Below, piece by piece: positions 1-12,512 of a stretch of DNA of 64,000 nucleotides; positions within the stretch are counted from its first letter, which is position 1; each line of letters begins with the position of its first letter. The translations under genes and the position numbers were made by a program. The DNA lies in contig CANTUR010000645.1 of the NCBI GenBank assembly GCA_947683625.1, positions 740,001 to 804,000 on the forward strand. The letters run 5' to 3'. Below the pieces are notes generated by a model. That model searched no databases and was not told the origin of the DNA. It worked only from the letters and a program-made list of their open reading frames with translations. Source of the stretch: Mallotus nudiflorus (Eukaryota; Streptophyta; Magnoliopsida; Malpighiales; Euphorbiaceae).

Positions 1-1423
1 TTTAAATAATATTTGATAATAAAATTCATAAATGGAATAAAATCCCCATTTTACAATTAAATTGACATAAATTGCAAATAATATTTAAAATCACAATTTA
101 GCATCACAAAAATAATAAAATACCCATTTAGTCTCAAAATAATAAATACATCTATTATTTACATAATATTCTAAAATTATCACAACTAACTAATAAAATC
201 TCAAACATTATATAATATTAATAAAAATTCAATTTTACAATTATTCAACATAACATAATAAAATTCACATTTAATTGCTTAAATTGTTTACTTATATAAT
301 AAAATTAGTTTAAATCCCATTTTTATCACCCAAATAATAAATAATATATATTTGAAAATAATTTTCAAAAATTAGTATTAATTAGTTAAAAATAGTAAAT
401 AATTTGTAAAAAAAAATCATTTTAATACCTTAAATAATTATAAAACCAACTACAACATAATGTTTAACTATAATATTAACAAAATTACATATTTAACCCT
501 ATAATACAAAATATCCAATATACTAAATAATTTCCTAAAAAATTATATAAAATCATTAAAATTATTTAATCAACATATAATATACTAATATCAACTAAAA
601 CACATATTTATCCAATAATTTCAACAAAGATACATATTTAACCTAGTAAGTCAAAATACACATAAATTATATAAAATTCCATAAAAATTATATAAATTCA
701 TAAAAATTATGTTATCAACAAATAACATTCTAATATCAACTAAAACATACAATTAAACTCTAATTTCAACCAAAATACACATTTAACTCAATAATCCAAT
801 ATTTACATAAACTAAAAATATTCATAAAAATTATATAAAAAATCCCAAAAATTAATTTCTCAACACCAAAATGAATAACAATATATAATAACAATAATTT
901 AACCAAATTCATAATTAAAATAATTAATTAACAAAATTTTTTTAATTATTAAAATATTTAATAATTAATCAAAAATCAAATAAAATCATAAAAATAAACT
1001 AAAAATACCTATAAGTAGATTAAGATGCATAAATCAACATTTCAAAAGGAAATTATCAAGAATCAACCAAACTCAAGCTAAAATAAAATAAAAAAGAAAT
1101 TAGACATGAACTAAAAATTACATAAAACTCACCAACGGATAACTTTGAGCTTCGATCAAGCTCAGAATCATCTTCCCCTCAACTCAAGGAGTCGACCGAG
1201 CCAAGGAAGTTGAGCTCTCACCGTCGGGAAGTCATTGGCGACATGAAGACCCTTGCTGCTGCCGCTGCTACTTCTGTCACTTTTCCGGCAGCTCTAGAGG
1301 AAGACGATGAAGAAGAAGGGAGGAGGAGGTGATGGCGGAAAGAGGAGGATGAATGGTTGTCCGGCACGAAGGTTGAAGAAGCACAGTAATAGTAGGAGAT
1401 CGGGACTGTGTGGGAGGGTAGGG

Positions 1424-1503
<80 letters not shown>

Positions 1504-2258
1504 TGCACCTAAATACAATTAAACATAATACAACAATTAAAATTAATACTATTAATAAAATAATTGAATAATAAGAATAATATTCATAATAATAATATTA
1601 AACAATAAAAATAATACTAATGATAATAATAAAAATAATAACCACAATAATAATAACACACAACACATTTGAAAATAACAATAATATAAACAATATTTAT
1701 GAAATAATTTAATAATGCAATAATGTCAATCAATAAAAATAAAATAATAATAATGTACTCAAAATATTAATATTAAAATAATACTATGATAATAATTTTG
1801 CACGACAATTATAATAATAACTCACATAAAATAACAATGACAATAATAACATTAATAATGGTAGTGGAATAATTTAAAAATATTAATAATACTCATAATA
1901 ATAACAAACAACAAAAGTAATAATAATACACTCAACAAAAATAAAATAATAGCAATACTATTGAAAATAACAACAATAATGATAACTTTAATGTTTAAAT
2001 AATAAACCTTCAAAAATAATTATTTTACATAAGAAAATTCATATATGTAAAATAACGATAGTTAACCACAAATAATAATAATAATAAATCTCATGTACAT
2101 AAATTATTATTTATTTTTTTACATAAATAATTCTCTTAAAATAAAATACGTAATTAACAGTAGTAATTAACGATAATAATATACAATTAAACTTTAAAAT
2201 TATTAATACTGCATATTTCATTATATAATAAAATAATTTAAAAACTAGGGTTATTACA
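1..2258 (-). mobile_element. Partial long LTR (copy L0), antisense, left end outside window
   Basis: The right end reads ...GGGTTATTACA at 2248-2258. This is the reverse complement of the LTR start (TGTAATATCC...) seen in the complete copies of this family, followed by the flank CTCAC (2259-2263). The body shows the family landmarks in antisense order. These are an AT-rich block, the donor-like AACTCACCAAC near 1125-1137 (GTTGGTGAGTT on the minus strand), a G+C-richer stretch at 1140-1420, and an AT microsatellite. It is strongly diverged from the young copies, so it is an old insertion. Whether it is a solo LTR or belongs to a full element cannot be told because the other end lies left of the window. 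Confidence 0.75.
1427..1493. repeat. (AT)n microsatellite, about 67 bp
   Basis: Uninterrupted AT dinucleotide run inside LTR copy L0, at the same place in the LTR where other copies of the family also carry AT runs. Open reading frames across it (YIYIYI) are artefacts. Confidence 0.95.
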
Positions 2259-2671
2259 CTCACTATTGAACACGTGTATGGGAGAAATAAGGGTGGAGAT
2301 TATCATTTAAATTTTTTTTTTTACTTCCTAGTTAAGTGTAAATAAAGTGTGAATAAAACTATATATCATACATACATGTCATGCATAATTCTGACATGTA
2401 GTCTTATAGCTATAGATCCTTCAAGCTCTTCCGTATGGATTTGATCTAATTATGGCTAATTAATTAGAAATTTAAAAATAATGATGGCAGGAGGTTTAGA
2501 TCCTGAAGCTTTTAAAGCACAATTGAAAGAAGAACTATTTGTTAAGACTCAGTCAATGATGAAATAGATGATGGGAAAATAACCAAGTTGCTCAAAGAAA
2601 AAAAGCTAACATAGCTGACTAACCTGATTGATCTTGATGATGAGATTCTTATAAAGGAGAAGAAAGATGAT

Positions 2672-3142
2672 TGTCACGACCCAAACCAGGAGTCATGACC
2701 GGCTCTAGGGAACGGGAATTCTTTCAAATCCAGAACCCGTAGCAAGCCTTAGAAAATAAAATCATGCAATAAATAAATAAAAAGTACGACAGAATTAAAA
2801 TTTTTCTTAATCAATATACAAAGTACATACTCCAAATTCTTCCATACATAAATGTATTCATAAAATGTTCGGATACAATTCTCTAAGTATTAAATATTAA
2901 AATAAAATAATACTCTTCTGATACAATAACACAACTACTGCAGTTTCTAGAATATGATTCAAAGTTCAAAATATACATTTACATAAAATAGCCGAAACAG
3001 AAGAACACCGGCGAGGAACTCTACTACTAAGGTCTGACGATATAGGACCTCCTAAAAAAAATAATTGAGGGGGGTCAGACCTCACTAAGTGAATTATTAT
3101 ACTATATATACATACAATCTAAAACATATCCAATTATGCATT

Positions 3143-3194
<52 letters not shown>

Positions 3195-6100
3195 CGCATT
3201 CTACACATATGCCAACTCTGCTTATATAAATATACTAAATGTAGAAAATGTTTAGTTTAATTCATGAAGGATCCATAGAACCTTAATAATAGCAACCTCA
3301 ATCAACCCAATCATCACTTTAGCCAAACAAGCTCACTTGATTCCAAATAGAACACTTATTCCAATCTGGACAGTAGACTGGCCCCGAGATACTAAGTCAA
3401 CCGAGCTCTAGCAGTCTGGCTGTCAGTGTGATTGGCCCCGAGACACTTGGTCAATCAAGCTCCAGTAATCACACTATCTATCACCTCACATCTCAATCAA
3501 ATCAATAGATCATTTATTCCATTATGGACAGTAGACTAGCCCTGAGACACTAAGTCAACTGAGCTCCAGCAGTCTGACTATCAGTGTGATTGGCCCCTCA
3601 ATCACACTATCTATCATACCATTAATCTTAGTCAAATCAATTATAATCACCAAAATTAATTCTCACTCAACCCTTATCTATCGCACCAGTACATACACGG
3701 TCCTAGTGTTGCCCACTAGGAAGCACGTTCTATTGACATCCTTCACTTAAAATAAATCATTCATTCAAAAAATAATTAATATAGAATGATATTCATAAAA
3801 GTAAAATCAACCATATATATACCAAAAATATACCTAAGATATACCGTGTATATTTTGGGTATATATATATCAAATAAAATATGAAATATACTAAAGATAA
3901 ACCATTAATATAGTTAAAAACAATTTAAGTGCAATTTTAATAATACAACATGCGTTTGCTTAAAAATGTACCTAAATATACAAAGAATATACACTAAGTA
4001 CACAAATCACTTAATAAAACAATTATGTATAAATATTCATTTAAATATGTGTATGTATTAAAACATGCGTATGGGTTTAACATATATTCACAATATACCA
4101 AAATAACCTAATTTTCTAGCATGCATATATCACAAATAAACCCTAAGTATACCACTAATGTGAGGTTTGAATTAATAATAAAACATGCATTTATTTGAAA
4201 ATATATCAAAAATATACCAAAAATAAACTTAAAACAATTTAAGTGTAGGTTCATAATATAGCATGCAATTATTTAAGAATAAACCTAAAATATACTAAAA
4301 CTATACCTAAAGTATACTAATCATTCAATAAAATAATTATGACTAAATGTACATTTAAAACATGTATATATACTAAAATGTATTAAACATACACCTAATT
4401 ATTTAACGTGCATATATCAAAATAACATGCATAATTATTTAATATGCATATATACAAAAATACAAACCCTAGATATACCAAAAATATTATAATTTAAATC
4501 ACTTTAGAAAAACATATAATGAAAATAAAAAACCCTAAATGATGCATCCTATATGCAATGCATATATATATAGTATAATAACTCACTAGTGTGCGCTCCT
4601 CAAGACAGACTCAGCGGGCCTAGTCCGTTAGACCTCGATCTCAGTGCAGCTAGAAAAAATAAAATAACAACCATTAGAATAAATTCTAACTCTACGCTTT
4701 TAGAGTTACTACGAAAAGACTCAATTAAAAATTTAAAATTAGACTCGGATCGATTATCATGTTTTACGAGAAATCTATCAAAATTTTGGCAGAGTCTCCT
4801 CTGTAAAACAGACATCTCCCTACAAAAGTAGGGTTGAACCTACATAGAAAACACAGTTCAAGAATACACAACCCCTCAATCGGACTCCCAAACTACAATT
4901 CTACCGACCAAGGCTCACAATTTACGAGATATACACAGAACACATTTAAATGCCAGAAATACCAAAAATACCATTGAATAATCAAAATATAGCAAATCAG
5001 ATATTTAAAACATTGAAAATAATTATTTCACCGATAATTACATAAAAACCCTAATTTTAATAAAATATTATTAAAAATCAACAATTCTCGATAAATTCAT
5101 AAATATTGACCAAAATACATTTTAAAACTCCAAATTACACAATTAACCCTAAAACATAATAAAAATCGATAAAAACTCATTTATTTAGAAAAATAGTATA
5201 TTATATATAATTTGAAAATAATTTACGAAAAATAGTTTTAATTAGTTAAAAATACTAAATAACTTGTAGAAATAATTTTTTTTATACCTCAAATAACTAT
5301 TAAAACAAATTTAATTATATTTTTAGTCAATTTAGTGCCAAATTATAAAAATACCCCTACTATATATAAATTCACTATAATTGTTCAAAAATTCACTAAA
5401 AATAGTATAATTACTCAAAAATTAATTTCTCAACATATAATTTAATAATATCAGCAAATATACTCAATTAACCAATTAATTTCAATAAAATACATAATTA
5501 ACCTAATTTTCTAAAAATCACATAAACTAAATAAATTCACAATAATTATACAAAAATCATAAAAATTACAAATAAATTTCTAAAATTCATTTTAACACCT
5601 ATAAACACCATAAATCACAATTTCATAATTTAATTAATTAATTTACGAAAATTAGAAAATATTAATAAAATAATCAAAAATTCACAAAAATCAAAATAAT
5701 TCCCAAAAATTACAGCATGTAGATTGAGCTACTAGGATCAATCTTTGTGAAGGAATTTTTCTTGAATCATTAGAATTGAAGCTCAAAAAAATAAATAGCT
5801 CCAGTTGACCAAAATTAAAAATTGGAAACCTAGGGAAATCTAGACCAAATCAAGTGAAACCAAGCTTAGAAATGCACTCACCAGAGCTTAAGGAAAAGAT
5901 AGAGATCGGTGGCACTCCAAACGGTGGCCGAAAATGTGCTAATCGGAGTTAGGATCAATTTTCGATTTCTAGGGAAAAATCGATCAAACAACGCTGGAAA
6001 AAGGAGCTTCAGGCAGCGAAATGGGCTGGAGATGGAGGAGGATGGCTGAGAGGCACACCGACGGCAAGAAATCGAGGTTGCAGTCGCTGGAGATGGAAGG

Positions 6101-6661
6101 GGATCATCAGGAATGAGGGAGATGATGTTGATGGCAATTTCATAAATATTGTGAACTTTATGTTTTGTAAATATTATATGTATATATATGTATATATATA
6201 ACTATAGTTTATATTATAATAATATTTGAATATTATATTCACAATATTTATTCACCACACACATAATTAATAATATCTCTATACATATACATATATATAC
6301 ACATATTAATTATTATTAAAACTATATAATATAAATTTAATTAAAAAAAATAAACCCTAATTAATTAAATGTGCATATATGCATGTATATGTATATATTT
6401 TAATACAACACTTAAATTCGTGCATAGACTCATGAAAATTCACAAAACCGTCTAAAATAATTAATAATTATTTATTTAGGTTTTAATTTCCCCGAAAATA
6501 AAACTCTCGGGAAAATTTTACATAAAAATCTTAAAATAATAATTAAAAATGACTTTAATAAATAACAAACTAATTAAATAATCAAATATATATATATATA
6601 AATTATTAACATTGCATATCCTAATACAATTTAAAATTATTTAAAAACTTAAGATATTACA
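2672..6661 (-). mobile_element. Solo LTR copy E (3,990 bp), antisense, TSD ATGAT
   Basis: It starts TGTCACGACC (2672) and ends GATATTACA (6661), which is the complete TG...CA unit of the long-LTR family in reverse orientation. The 5-bp target duplication ATGAT is present at 2667-2671 and 6662-6666, so no internal region remains: this is a solo LTR made by LTR-LTR recombination. It inserted into the gag of the Tat element. It is the longest copy, about 0.8 kb longer than the young ones. Landmarks on the minus strand are an acceptor-like TTCTATGTAG (about 4840), the hairpin CCCTAC-TTTT-GTAGGG (about 4820-4836), the micro-ORF just after it, and a donor-like GGTGAGTGC (about 5876-5884). Confidence 0.9.
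3145..3190. repeat. (AT)n microsatellite
   Basis: AT run inside solo LTR E, just after the conserved TCAGACCTCACTAAGTG block. LTR copy A carries an expanded AT/GT run at the same place. Confidence 0.9.
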
Positions 6662-8085
6662 ATGATGTTGCTACGGTATTGGCTGATCCGGTAAGCTGAA
6701 AGAATGTGAACCTATCTGGAATAGTAGAATAAACTAAATGGGCTAGGAACATTTCCAAGGCAGTGTCACAAGTCTAAATGCTGATAAAGGAGAAGGGAAT
6801 TATGCTCCATTAGATTATACCAACCTTGATTTAGATGAGGATAATGACCCTTTGCCTTGAAAATTCAAATTCCTTAACATGAAAAAATATTCTAGGACTG
6901 ATGATTCGCATCTACATCTGAAACAATATGTGACCTATATGAAGGCCACTGAATTGACTAAGGCCTAGATAGTTAAGCAATTTCCCATATCATCAAAAGG
7001 TGCTTTAGTACATTGGTACTATGATTTAGAACCACACATGTAGTTTGATTGGAAGGAGTTGTGTACTGCCTTTATGAAGCAGTATGGTCCTAATGTTCAG
7101 TTAGAGGTGTTCTTGAGGGATTTGTAAAATACAAGATAGAAGTTCAATGAGTCCTTCATGGATTATTTAACCTGTTGGAGGGGGAAATTGGCTTAAATGA
7201 GACATAGGTTTGCTGAGTCAAATCAATTAATGTTGGTAATAAAGGGTTATGTTCCACCATTATCTAAGAAGTTGAGGGCCCTTGGGGTCTAGAATTTTGA
7301 AGAACTATATAGGTTTAAGGTCCAGAAAGAGGCAGACATGGAACAAGCAAAGGATTTTTTTAATGGAAGATCTGGGGGTAAGGAAATAACCAGTCGAGTA
7401 GTAGTGTGAAAATTAACACTATAAGATAACCCTAGAGGTTTTTGAATTTGGGGTTACCTCTTTTGAAAGTACTTGAGAAGTTGGTTGAAAAGAACCTTTT
7501 ACAACCTGTACCCCTAAAACAACCTTTACCAAATGCTAACCTAAAGCTTTTCTATAAGTATCATTAAGCTATTGGACATGACATTGACAATTGCACCTGA
7601 TTAGGACATAAAATCCAAGACCTGATTGATGCAGGTAAAATCACTGATCTTAAAACTTGAAAACTAAACACCCAAAATAACCCTTTGCCCAACTATCGAA
7701 ATGTCCCCTTGCCTAACACACCCATCCTTATGATCAACATCGACTTAATAGAGGAATAAGTCTGTAATTCCTTTGTTAACACCACTTCTAAGCTACCAAA
7801 ACCTGAACCAAAAGACCTAAACCTAAATGAACAGCCCATGGAGTTTACTATAAGTGTCTTAAATATCTAGAGCTCTGATGACAAAGATGGGTGAAGGGTT
7901 GATTTATAGGAAAATGAGCATGGTGAAGGAAGGTTAAAAAGAAGGAAGAAGAAACTGAGTTTGCTAAACCTGTAGAGATGAAAAAGGATATGAAGGAAGA
8001 GGTAAAGAAGGACAAAGAAATTATTACTAGTGTGTGGGAATTACTTATGCATTCTAGAGGTCATTAAGAAGCACCGGTTCTAGCC

Positions 8086-8400
8086 TTGGACCAAAGGAGA
8101 ATGTCTATGAGTTGCACCCCTGAACAAATAGTTAATTCCTTGATGCAAACTCTTCAAGGTGCTATTATATTTTCTAATAATGATTTTCCATTAGAGGGAA
8201 GGGACCATTGTAAGGCCTTATTCATTAAGGCCAAGGTAAAAGGAAAGCTAACTTGTTGTGTAATGATGGATAACAGCTCTGCCATTAACGTGTGCCCATT
8301 GAAGATTCTGCCAAAATTGGGATTGACTGTAGCAGACTTGAATGTAGTCATCAAGGCCTACAATGATATGAAAAGACCCATTAAAGGAACATTTTGAGCC
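8086..8400 (+). pseudogene. Retroviral-type aspartic protease region of the Tat element
   Basis: A 103-codon open stretch reads as the pepsin-like protease domain of Tat/Ogre polyproteins. It has an ALFIKAKVKGK strand, then MMDNSSAINVCPLKIL, where D-N-S-S replaces the usual catalytic D-[GN]-[GS]-S loop, followed by LGLT and PIKGTF. The frame closes with TGA at about 8396. A second open stretch at 8546-8812 carries a G-patch-like reading (PRLGLGKNQSG), as found after the protease in some plant gypsy elements. Function is certainly lost because flanking frames are broken. Confidence 0.5.
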
Positions 8401-9447
8401 TTGGTTAAGACTGGGCCTATCAAAACTTGGGTCAACCTACACGTGATAAAAATTCTTATGACCTTTGCCATCCATTGTTCATTAAAAAATTAAGTTTCCA
8501 CACAAAGGCAAGATTGTTACCATCTTAGCAGAGACCGAAGTTACTATGGCTGCTCTAAAATTGGTCCCTAAGGAGATTCTTATAAGCCCAAGTCTTAAAG
8601 TCTGCATGATTTATAAATATGAGCTGGATGAGAAGGTTATGACCATGATAAAGAGCATGAAGTTTATGCCTAGACTAGGGTTAGGAAAGAATCAGAGTGG
8701 ACCACTTGAATTTGTTGAACCAAAAGTCCCTATTTTGAATCATGGGATTGGATATTCTAGGGTCAAAGATTTCAAGGATGAAGATGAAGTTGCCATCAAA
8801 ACTAAGAGGTAAGGATTATGGGATATGTTTGTTAAATAAGGCATTGGTTACCCATACATTGGAACTCTTGAACATCTTTGATGGCTAGGGAAGTGATCCT
8901 AAGATTTGAGATCTTTGTTGAATTTATGAATGGGGTAAAGAAAGTTATTGCTAAGATCATTCCTATGGAAGAGCTAGTACTAGCTGAAAAGAGTCCAAGG
9001 AGGTCATTATTACTTCAGAGCTGAGGGATGCTGTTGATCAGGAAAAGGAGCTGGATTTGAGACTTATGTTTTGAATTCTATCATGGATATTATCTATGAT
9101 GATTTTGATGTTACCCTCACTACTTTATTTGAAATTAATGACTTTTATTCTTTTCTAAAATGGATGCAATGAAGTATGATTTTGCTTATTTATGTCATGT
9201 GTTTCCTAATGGTTATTCTATTTATGATGATCATTTCATGCATATGTTTAACATTAATTTTGTGCAAACTGAATCATTTAATCTAGGCATAAATGAAAAC
9301 CTTAGAAATATTCTGATTGTTTCTGATTTAATCCCTGATGAAAGAGAAAAAATAAAAAAAACTTTAAATAGAAGACAAAAAGTATTTTCTTGGGACTATA
9401 AAGATATGCATGGGATTGATAGGAAAATAGCATAACACAGAATTCCC

Positions 9448-10250
9448 ATGTACCCTCACATCATACTGATAAAGCAAAAAAAGAGAAGGTTGAGGCCACA
9501 TTGGGCTCTTTTGATTAAAAACGAAGTTGAAAAACAACTAAAGGCGAAGTTTCTAGAAGTGGTAGAAGACACCCAATGGCTAGAAAATATTGTTCCGATC
9601 CCTAAAAAAGATGAAAGGGTTAGGATGTGCATGGATTACAAGGATTTGAATAAGGCCTGCCCAAAAGATGATTTTCCATTGCTGTATATTGACACACTGG
9701 TCAATATTGTGGCTTTCAGTGCGATGTACTCCTCTATGAATGGTTTCTCAAGATATAATTAGATCATGATGGTAATAATCAACAAGTTAAAAACATCTTT
9801 CACCACCGAATGGGGTATCTATTATTACTTGGTCATGCTGTTTAGATTGAAGAATGCAGGAGCTATATATCAGAGGATGGCTACCACCTTATTGCATGAC
9901 ACGATCCACTAGGAGATAGAGGTATATATGGATGATATAATGGTGAAATCTCTAACAAGAAAAGGGCACTTTAAGGCTCTAGACAAGTTTTTAGTAAGAG
10001 CAAAGAAGTACAATCTCAAGTTGAACCCAAAAAAATATGTTTTTGGGGTGACATTTGGGAAGTTGCTAGGATAATTATCAACCAAAAGGGAATAAAGGTG
10101 GACCCAGATAAAGTTAAAGTGATCAAAGAGATGCTAGCATCAAAAAATAAAAAAGAAGTCAAAGGGTTCATTGGACGATTGCAATACATCAATAGATTTA
10201 TAGCTAAACTGACCACCATTTGTGAGCCAATTTTTAAGGTCTTGAGAAAG
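9448..10250 (+). pseudogene. Reverse transcriptase of the Tat element, broken
   Basis: The reading shows the ordered RT motifs: a primer-grip-side segment PIPKKDERVRMCMDYKDLNKA (9598-9660), FPLLYIDTLV (9673-9702), a GFSRYN segment ending in a TAG (about 9742-9762), and the catalytic box YMDDIMVKS with codons at 9925-9936. The YMDD box keeps both aspartates. Stop codons at about 9760 and 9910 and a frame change near 10060 make it a pseudogene. It lies between the protease and the first RNase H, as expected for gypsy elements. Confidence 0.7.
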
Positions 10251-10299
10251 AATTAACCCATAATTTGGGATAATAAATGTCAGCAGACTTTAAAGCTAT

Positions 10300-11160
10300 T
10301 AAGAATTATTTGATAAATCCTTCGCTCTTACAATCGCCCAAGCCGGGAAAGCCTTTAATTCTTTATTTAGCTATTGAGAGGGATATGGTAGGTGCGATGT
10401 TGGCTCAAGAGGGTAAAGGTAAAGTTAAGCACACGGTGTATTTCTTGAGTTAAAAGCTCTTGCAGGATGAGGCTAATTATAGCTTGGTGGAGAAGACGTG
10501 CTTGATCGTGATCTGGGCAACCAAAAAACTTTAACACTATTTCCAATCATATAGAGTTCAGGCAGTTTCTAAACACAACCCCCTTAGATATCCTTAGTAG
10601 GCTCCATCACTCACAAGAAAATTAGCCAGATGGCTGGTTTTGCTTGTCGAATTTGATATAGACTATGTGGCAAAAAAGGTAGTAAACAGAAGAATAGTGG
10701 CAGACTTTTTCGCTCAAACCCTAGTAAATGACAAACAAGAGTGGGAGATAGAGTTTCCATATGAGCATTTAGGGGCAATAAAGGTCCAAGGTTGGGAGAT
10801 GTACTCTAATAGAGTAGTTAATAATAAAAGGGATGGTATTAGTGTGATTCTAATCACTTCGGAGGGAGAAATGATCCCAATGATGAAAAGATTAGAATTT
10901 GAAGTGACCAACAATTAAGTAGAATACAAAGCTTTCATCTTTGGGTTAGAGGCACTTCGGAATATGGGGCAGAGGAGCTCACAGTATATAGGGATTCTAT
11001 ACAGGCAATAAAACATATCTCTAATAAATAGGAAGTTAAAGAAGATAAATTGAGATTATATTGGGATTATTCTACTACTATTCTCTTAGATTTTACTAAA
11101 TAAAAATTTATACACTTGCCATGAAAAGAGAACCAGATGGCATATGCTTTAGCCACTTTG
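10300..11160 (+). pseudogene. Tandem RNase H domains of the Tat element
   Basis: The first RNase H is degenerate: a LYLAIERDMVGAMLAQ-like reading around 10355-10410, then the region leading to LVEFDIDYV. A second, differently built RNase H follows. At 10640-10918 an open stretch contains RRIVADFFAQTL and WEMYSNRVVNNKRDGISVI, where MYSNRV replaces the usual YFDGA of the extra 'archaeal-type' RNase H in Tat/Ogre elements. The doubled RNase H is the main reason for the lineage call. Stops at 10918 and after break the frame. Confidence 0.6.
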
Positions 11161-11393
11161 GCATCTATATGAGAAAATGTGAAACAAACAAAAATTAAGC
11201 CCCTAATTCTAGTAAAGTCCCAAAACCCTTGTTATGAAGAGGTAAAGGTAATGTCGGTTGATACTATAGAAAAGCCTGGGTTTCATGATTTGCAATGGTA
11301 TTTAGAAATGGGCAATTCCCTAAAGATGCTGATAAGAAAGAAAGAATGTCCTTAAGGATGTTGTCATAATAATTCAATAGCCATAATAGGATG

Positions 11394-12510
11394 CTATGCA
11401 AAAGGATGCCAATTGGGGTTTACCTGAGGTGTGTAGATAAAAATAAAGCTTAGAAACTTAGGGAAGCAGTTCACAAAGGAGAATGTGGCCCATATATAAA
11501 TGAGATAGTCTTGGTAAAGAAAATAGCTCATTAGGGGTACTTTTAGCTGACTATAGAAACATATTGTGTAAAATTTATACAAAAATGCCATAATTGTTAG
11601 GCTTATGGGGATGTTAACCATTTTTCATCCATGGAACTTTAAGGAATGACTTCTCTTTGGCTATTTACAGTTTGGGGAATTGACATTATAGGGGAGATAA
11701 GGCTGAGAGCATCAAATGGTCACCCATACATCATGGTGGCGATTGATTATTTCTCAAAATGGTTTAAAACTGAGTTATATGCTATCTTTGGCTTGAAGGA
11801 AATGTCAAGGTTCATTGAGAGGAACATAATTTATAGATATGGGTTGCTTTATCATTTTATCACGGATAATGGTGTTCAGTTTTGAGCAGAGGGAGTGACA
11901 TTGTTAAAGGAATATAAAATTGAACATCATAAGTCATCTCTATATAAACCATAGGCAAATCGAGCAATGGAGGCCGTGAATAAAAATTTAAAGAAGATCA
12001 TGGCTAAGATGATGGAGAATTACCAAGACTAGGCGAATTATCTGCAGTTTGCATTATGGGGATATAAGACTACTGTTAGAGCATCAACTGGGGTTACCCT
12101 ATATTCCTTTGTATATGGGCGTGAAACTGTATTGCCAGTAGAGGTGGAGATCAATCATTAAGGGTTCTCTTAGAATCCAAAATCCCTAAGTATCAATGGG
12201 TAGAGAGGTGATTAGCGTAGTTGACATTATTGGATAAAAAGAGAATGAAACCTATATATCACTCCCAATTGTATCAGAAAAGAATAGCTTAGGCCTATAA
12301 CAAGAATGTCAAGCCAGGAAAGATTAAGGAGGGGTACTGAAGCTCACGAAGCTCATCATAACTGACCTGCAGGGAAAGTTCAGGCTGAATTTGGAAGGTC
12401 CTTATATAGTAAAAAAGCTATTTTCCAAGGGTGTTGCAATTCTATCTGACATGGAAGGGAATGAATTCAGAGAGCCTATTACCCTGGACAAGCTCAAAAA
12501 ATACTTTTAA
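11394..12510 (+). pseudogene. Integrase of the Tat element, broken
   Basis: The N-terminal zinc-binding HHCC part is degenerate: EAVHKGECGPY and KCHNC-like readings around 11465-11600. The DDE core is readable: WGIDIIGEIRLRASNGHPYI (first Asp, about 11674-11733), FITDNGVQF (second Asp, about 11856-11882, then TGA) and ANRAMEAVNKNLKKI (Glu, about 11955-12000). The C-terminal part runs to about 12508 (LDKLKKYF then TAA). All three acidic residues survive but several stops split the frame. Confidence 0.65.
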
Positions 12511-12512
12511 AA

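Larger units (their letters stand above)
2480..7960 (+). pseudogene. Tat/Ogre-type gag remnant (interrupted)
   Basis: Coding similarity begins near 2481 (MMAGGLDPEAFK-like reading). It is cut by the solo LTR after 2671 and resumes at 6667. The later part holds the usual retrotransposon Gag core, with readings such as FPISSKGALVHWYYDLEP (about 6980-7040) and FMKQYGPNVQLEVFLRDL (about 7072-7125). In-frame TAG/TAA codons interrupt it several times. Downstream, 7400-7960 is low-complexity, lysine- and proline-rich, with many stops. The role would have been the structural capsid protein. No intact reading frame longer than about 60 codons remains. Confidence 0.6.
2259..12512 (+). mobile_element. 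Decayed Ty3/gypsy retrotransposon, Tat/Ogre-type, split by a solo LTR
   Basis: After removal of the solo LTR at 2672-6661 (plus one TSD copy), a single degenerate polyprotein can be followed on the plus strand. It has Gag (about 2480-2671, then 6667 to about 7960), an aspartic protease region (about 8086-8400), reverse transcriptase (about 9448-10250), RNase H, a second RNase H (about 10640-10920) and integrase (about 11400-12510). Two RNase H domains in a gypsy element is the hallmark of the Tat/Ogre lineage. Many stop codons and frameshifts make it non-functional. No LTR of its own is recognised at either end; the left end is cut by LTR copy L0. Bases 2259-2480 hold no recognisable coding sequence. 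Confidence 0.7.

Noticed and set aside
1218..1518. Open frames with long YIYIYI runs (also near 28684-28911, 35488-35670 and 22713-23193)
   Set aside because: They are translations of AT or GT microsatellites inside LTRs; all frames stay open because of the dinucleotide repeat.
1..6661. L0 and E as LTRs belonging to the Tat-type element
   Set aside because: E sits within gag with its own TSD, both are antisense to the Tat coding direction, and both belong to the family linked to element J.
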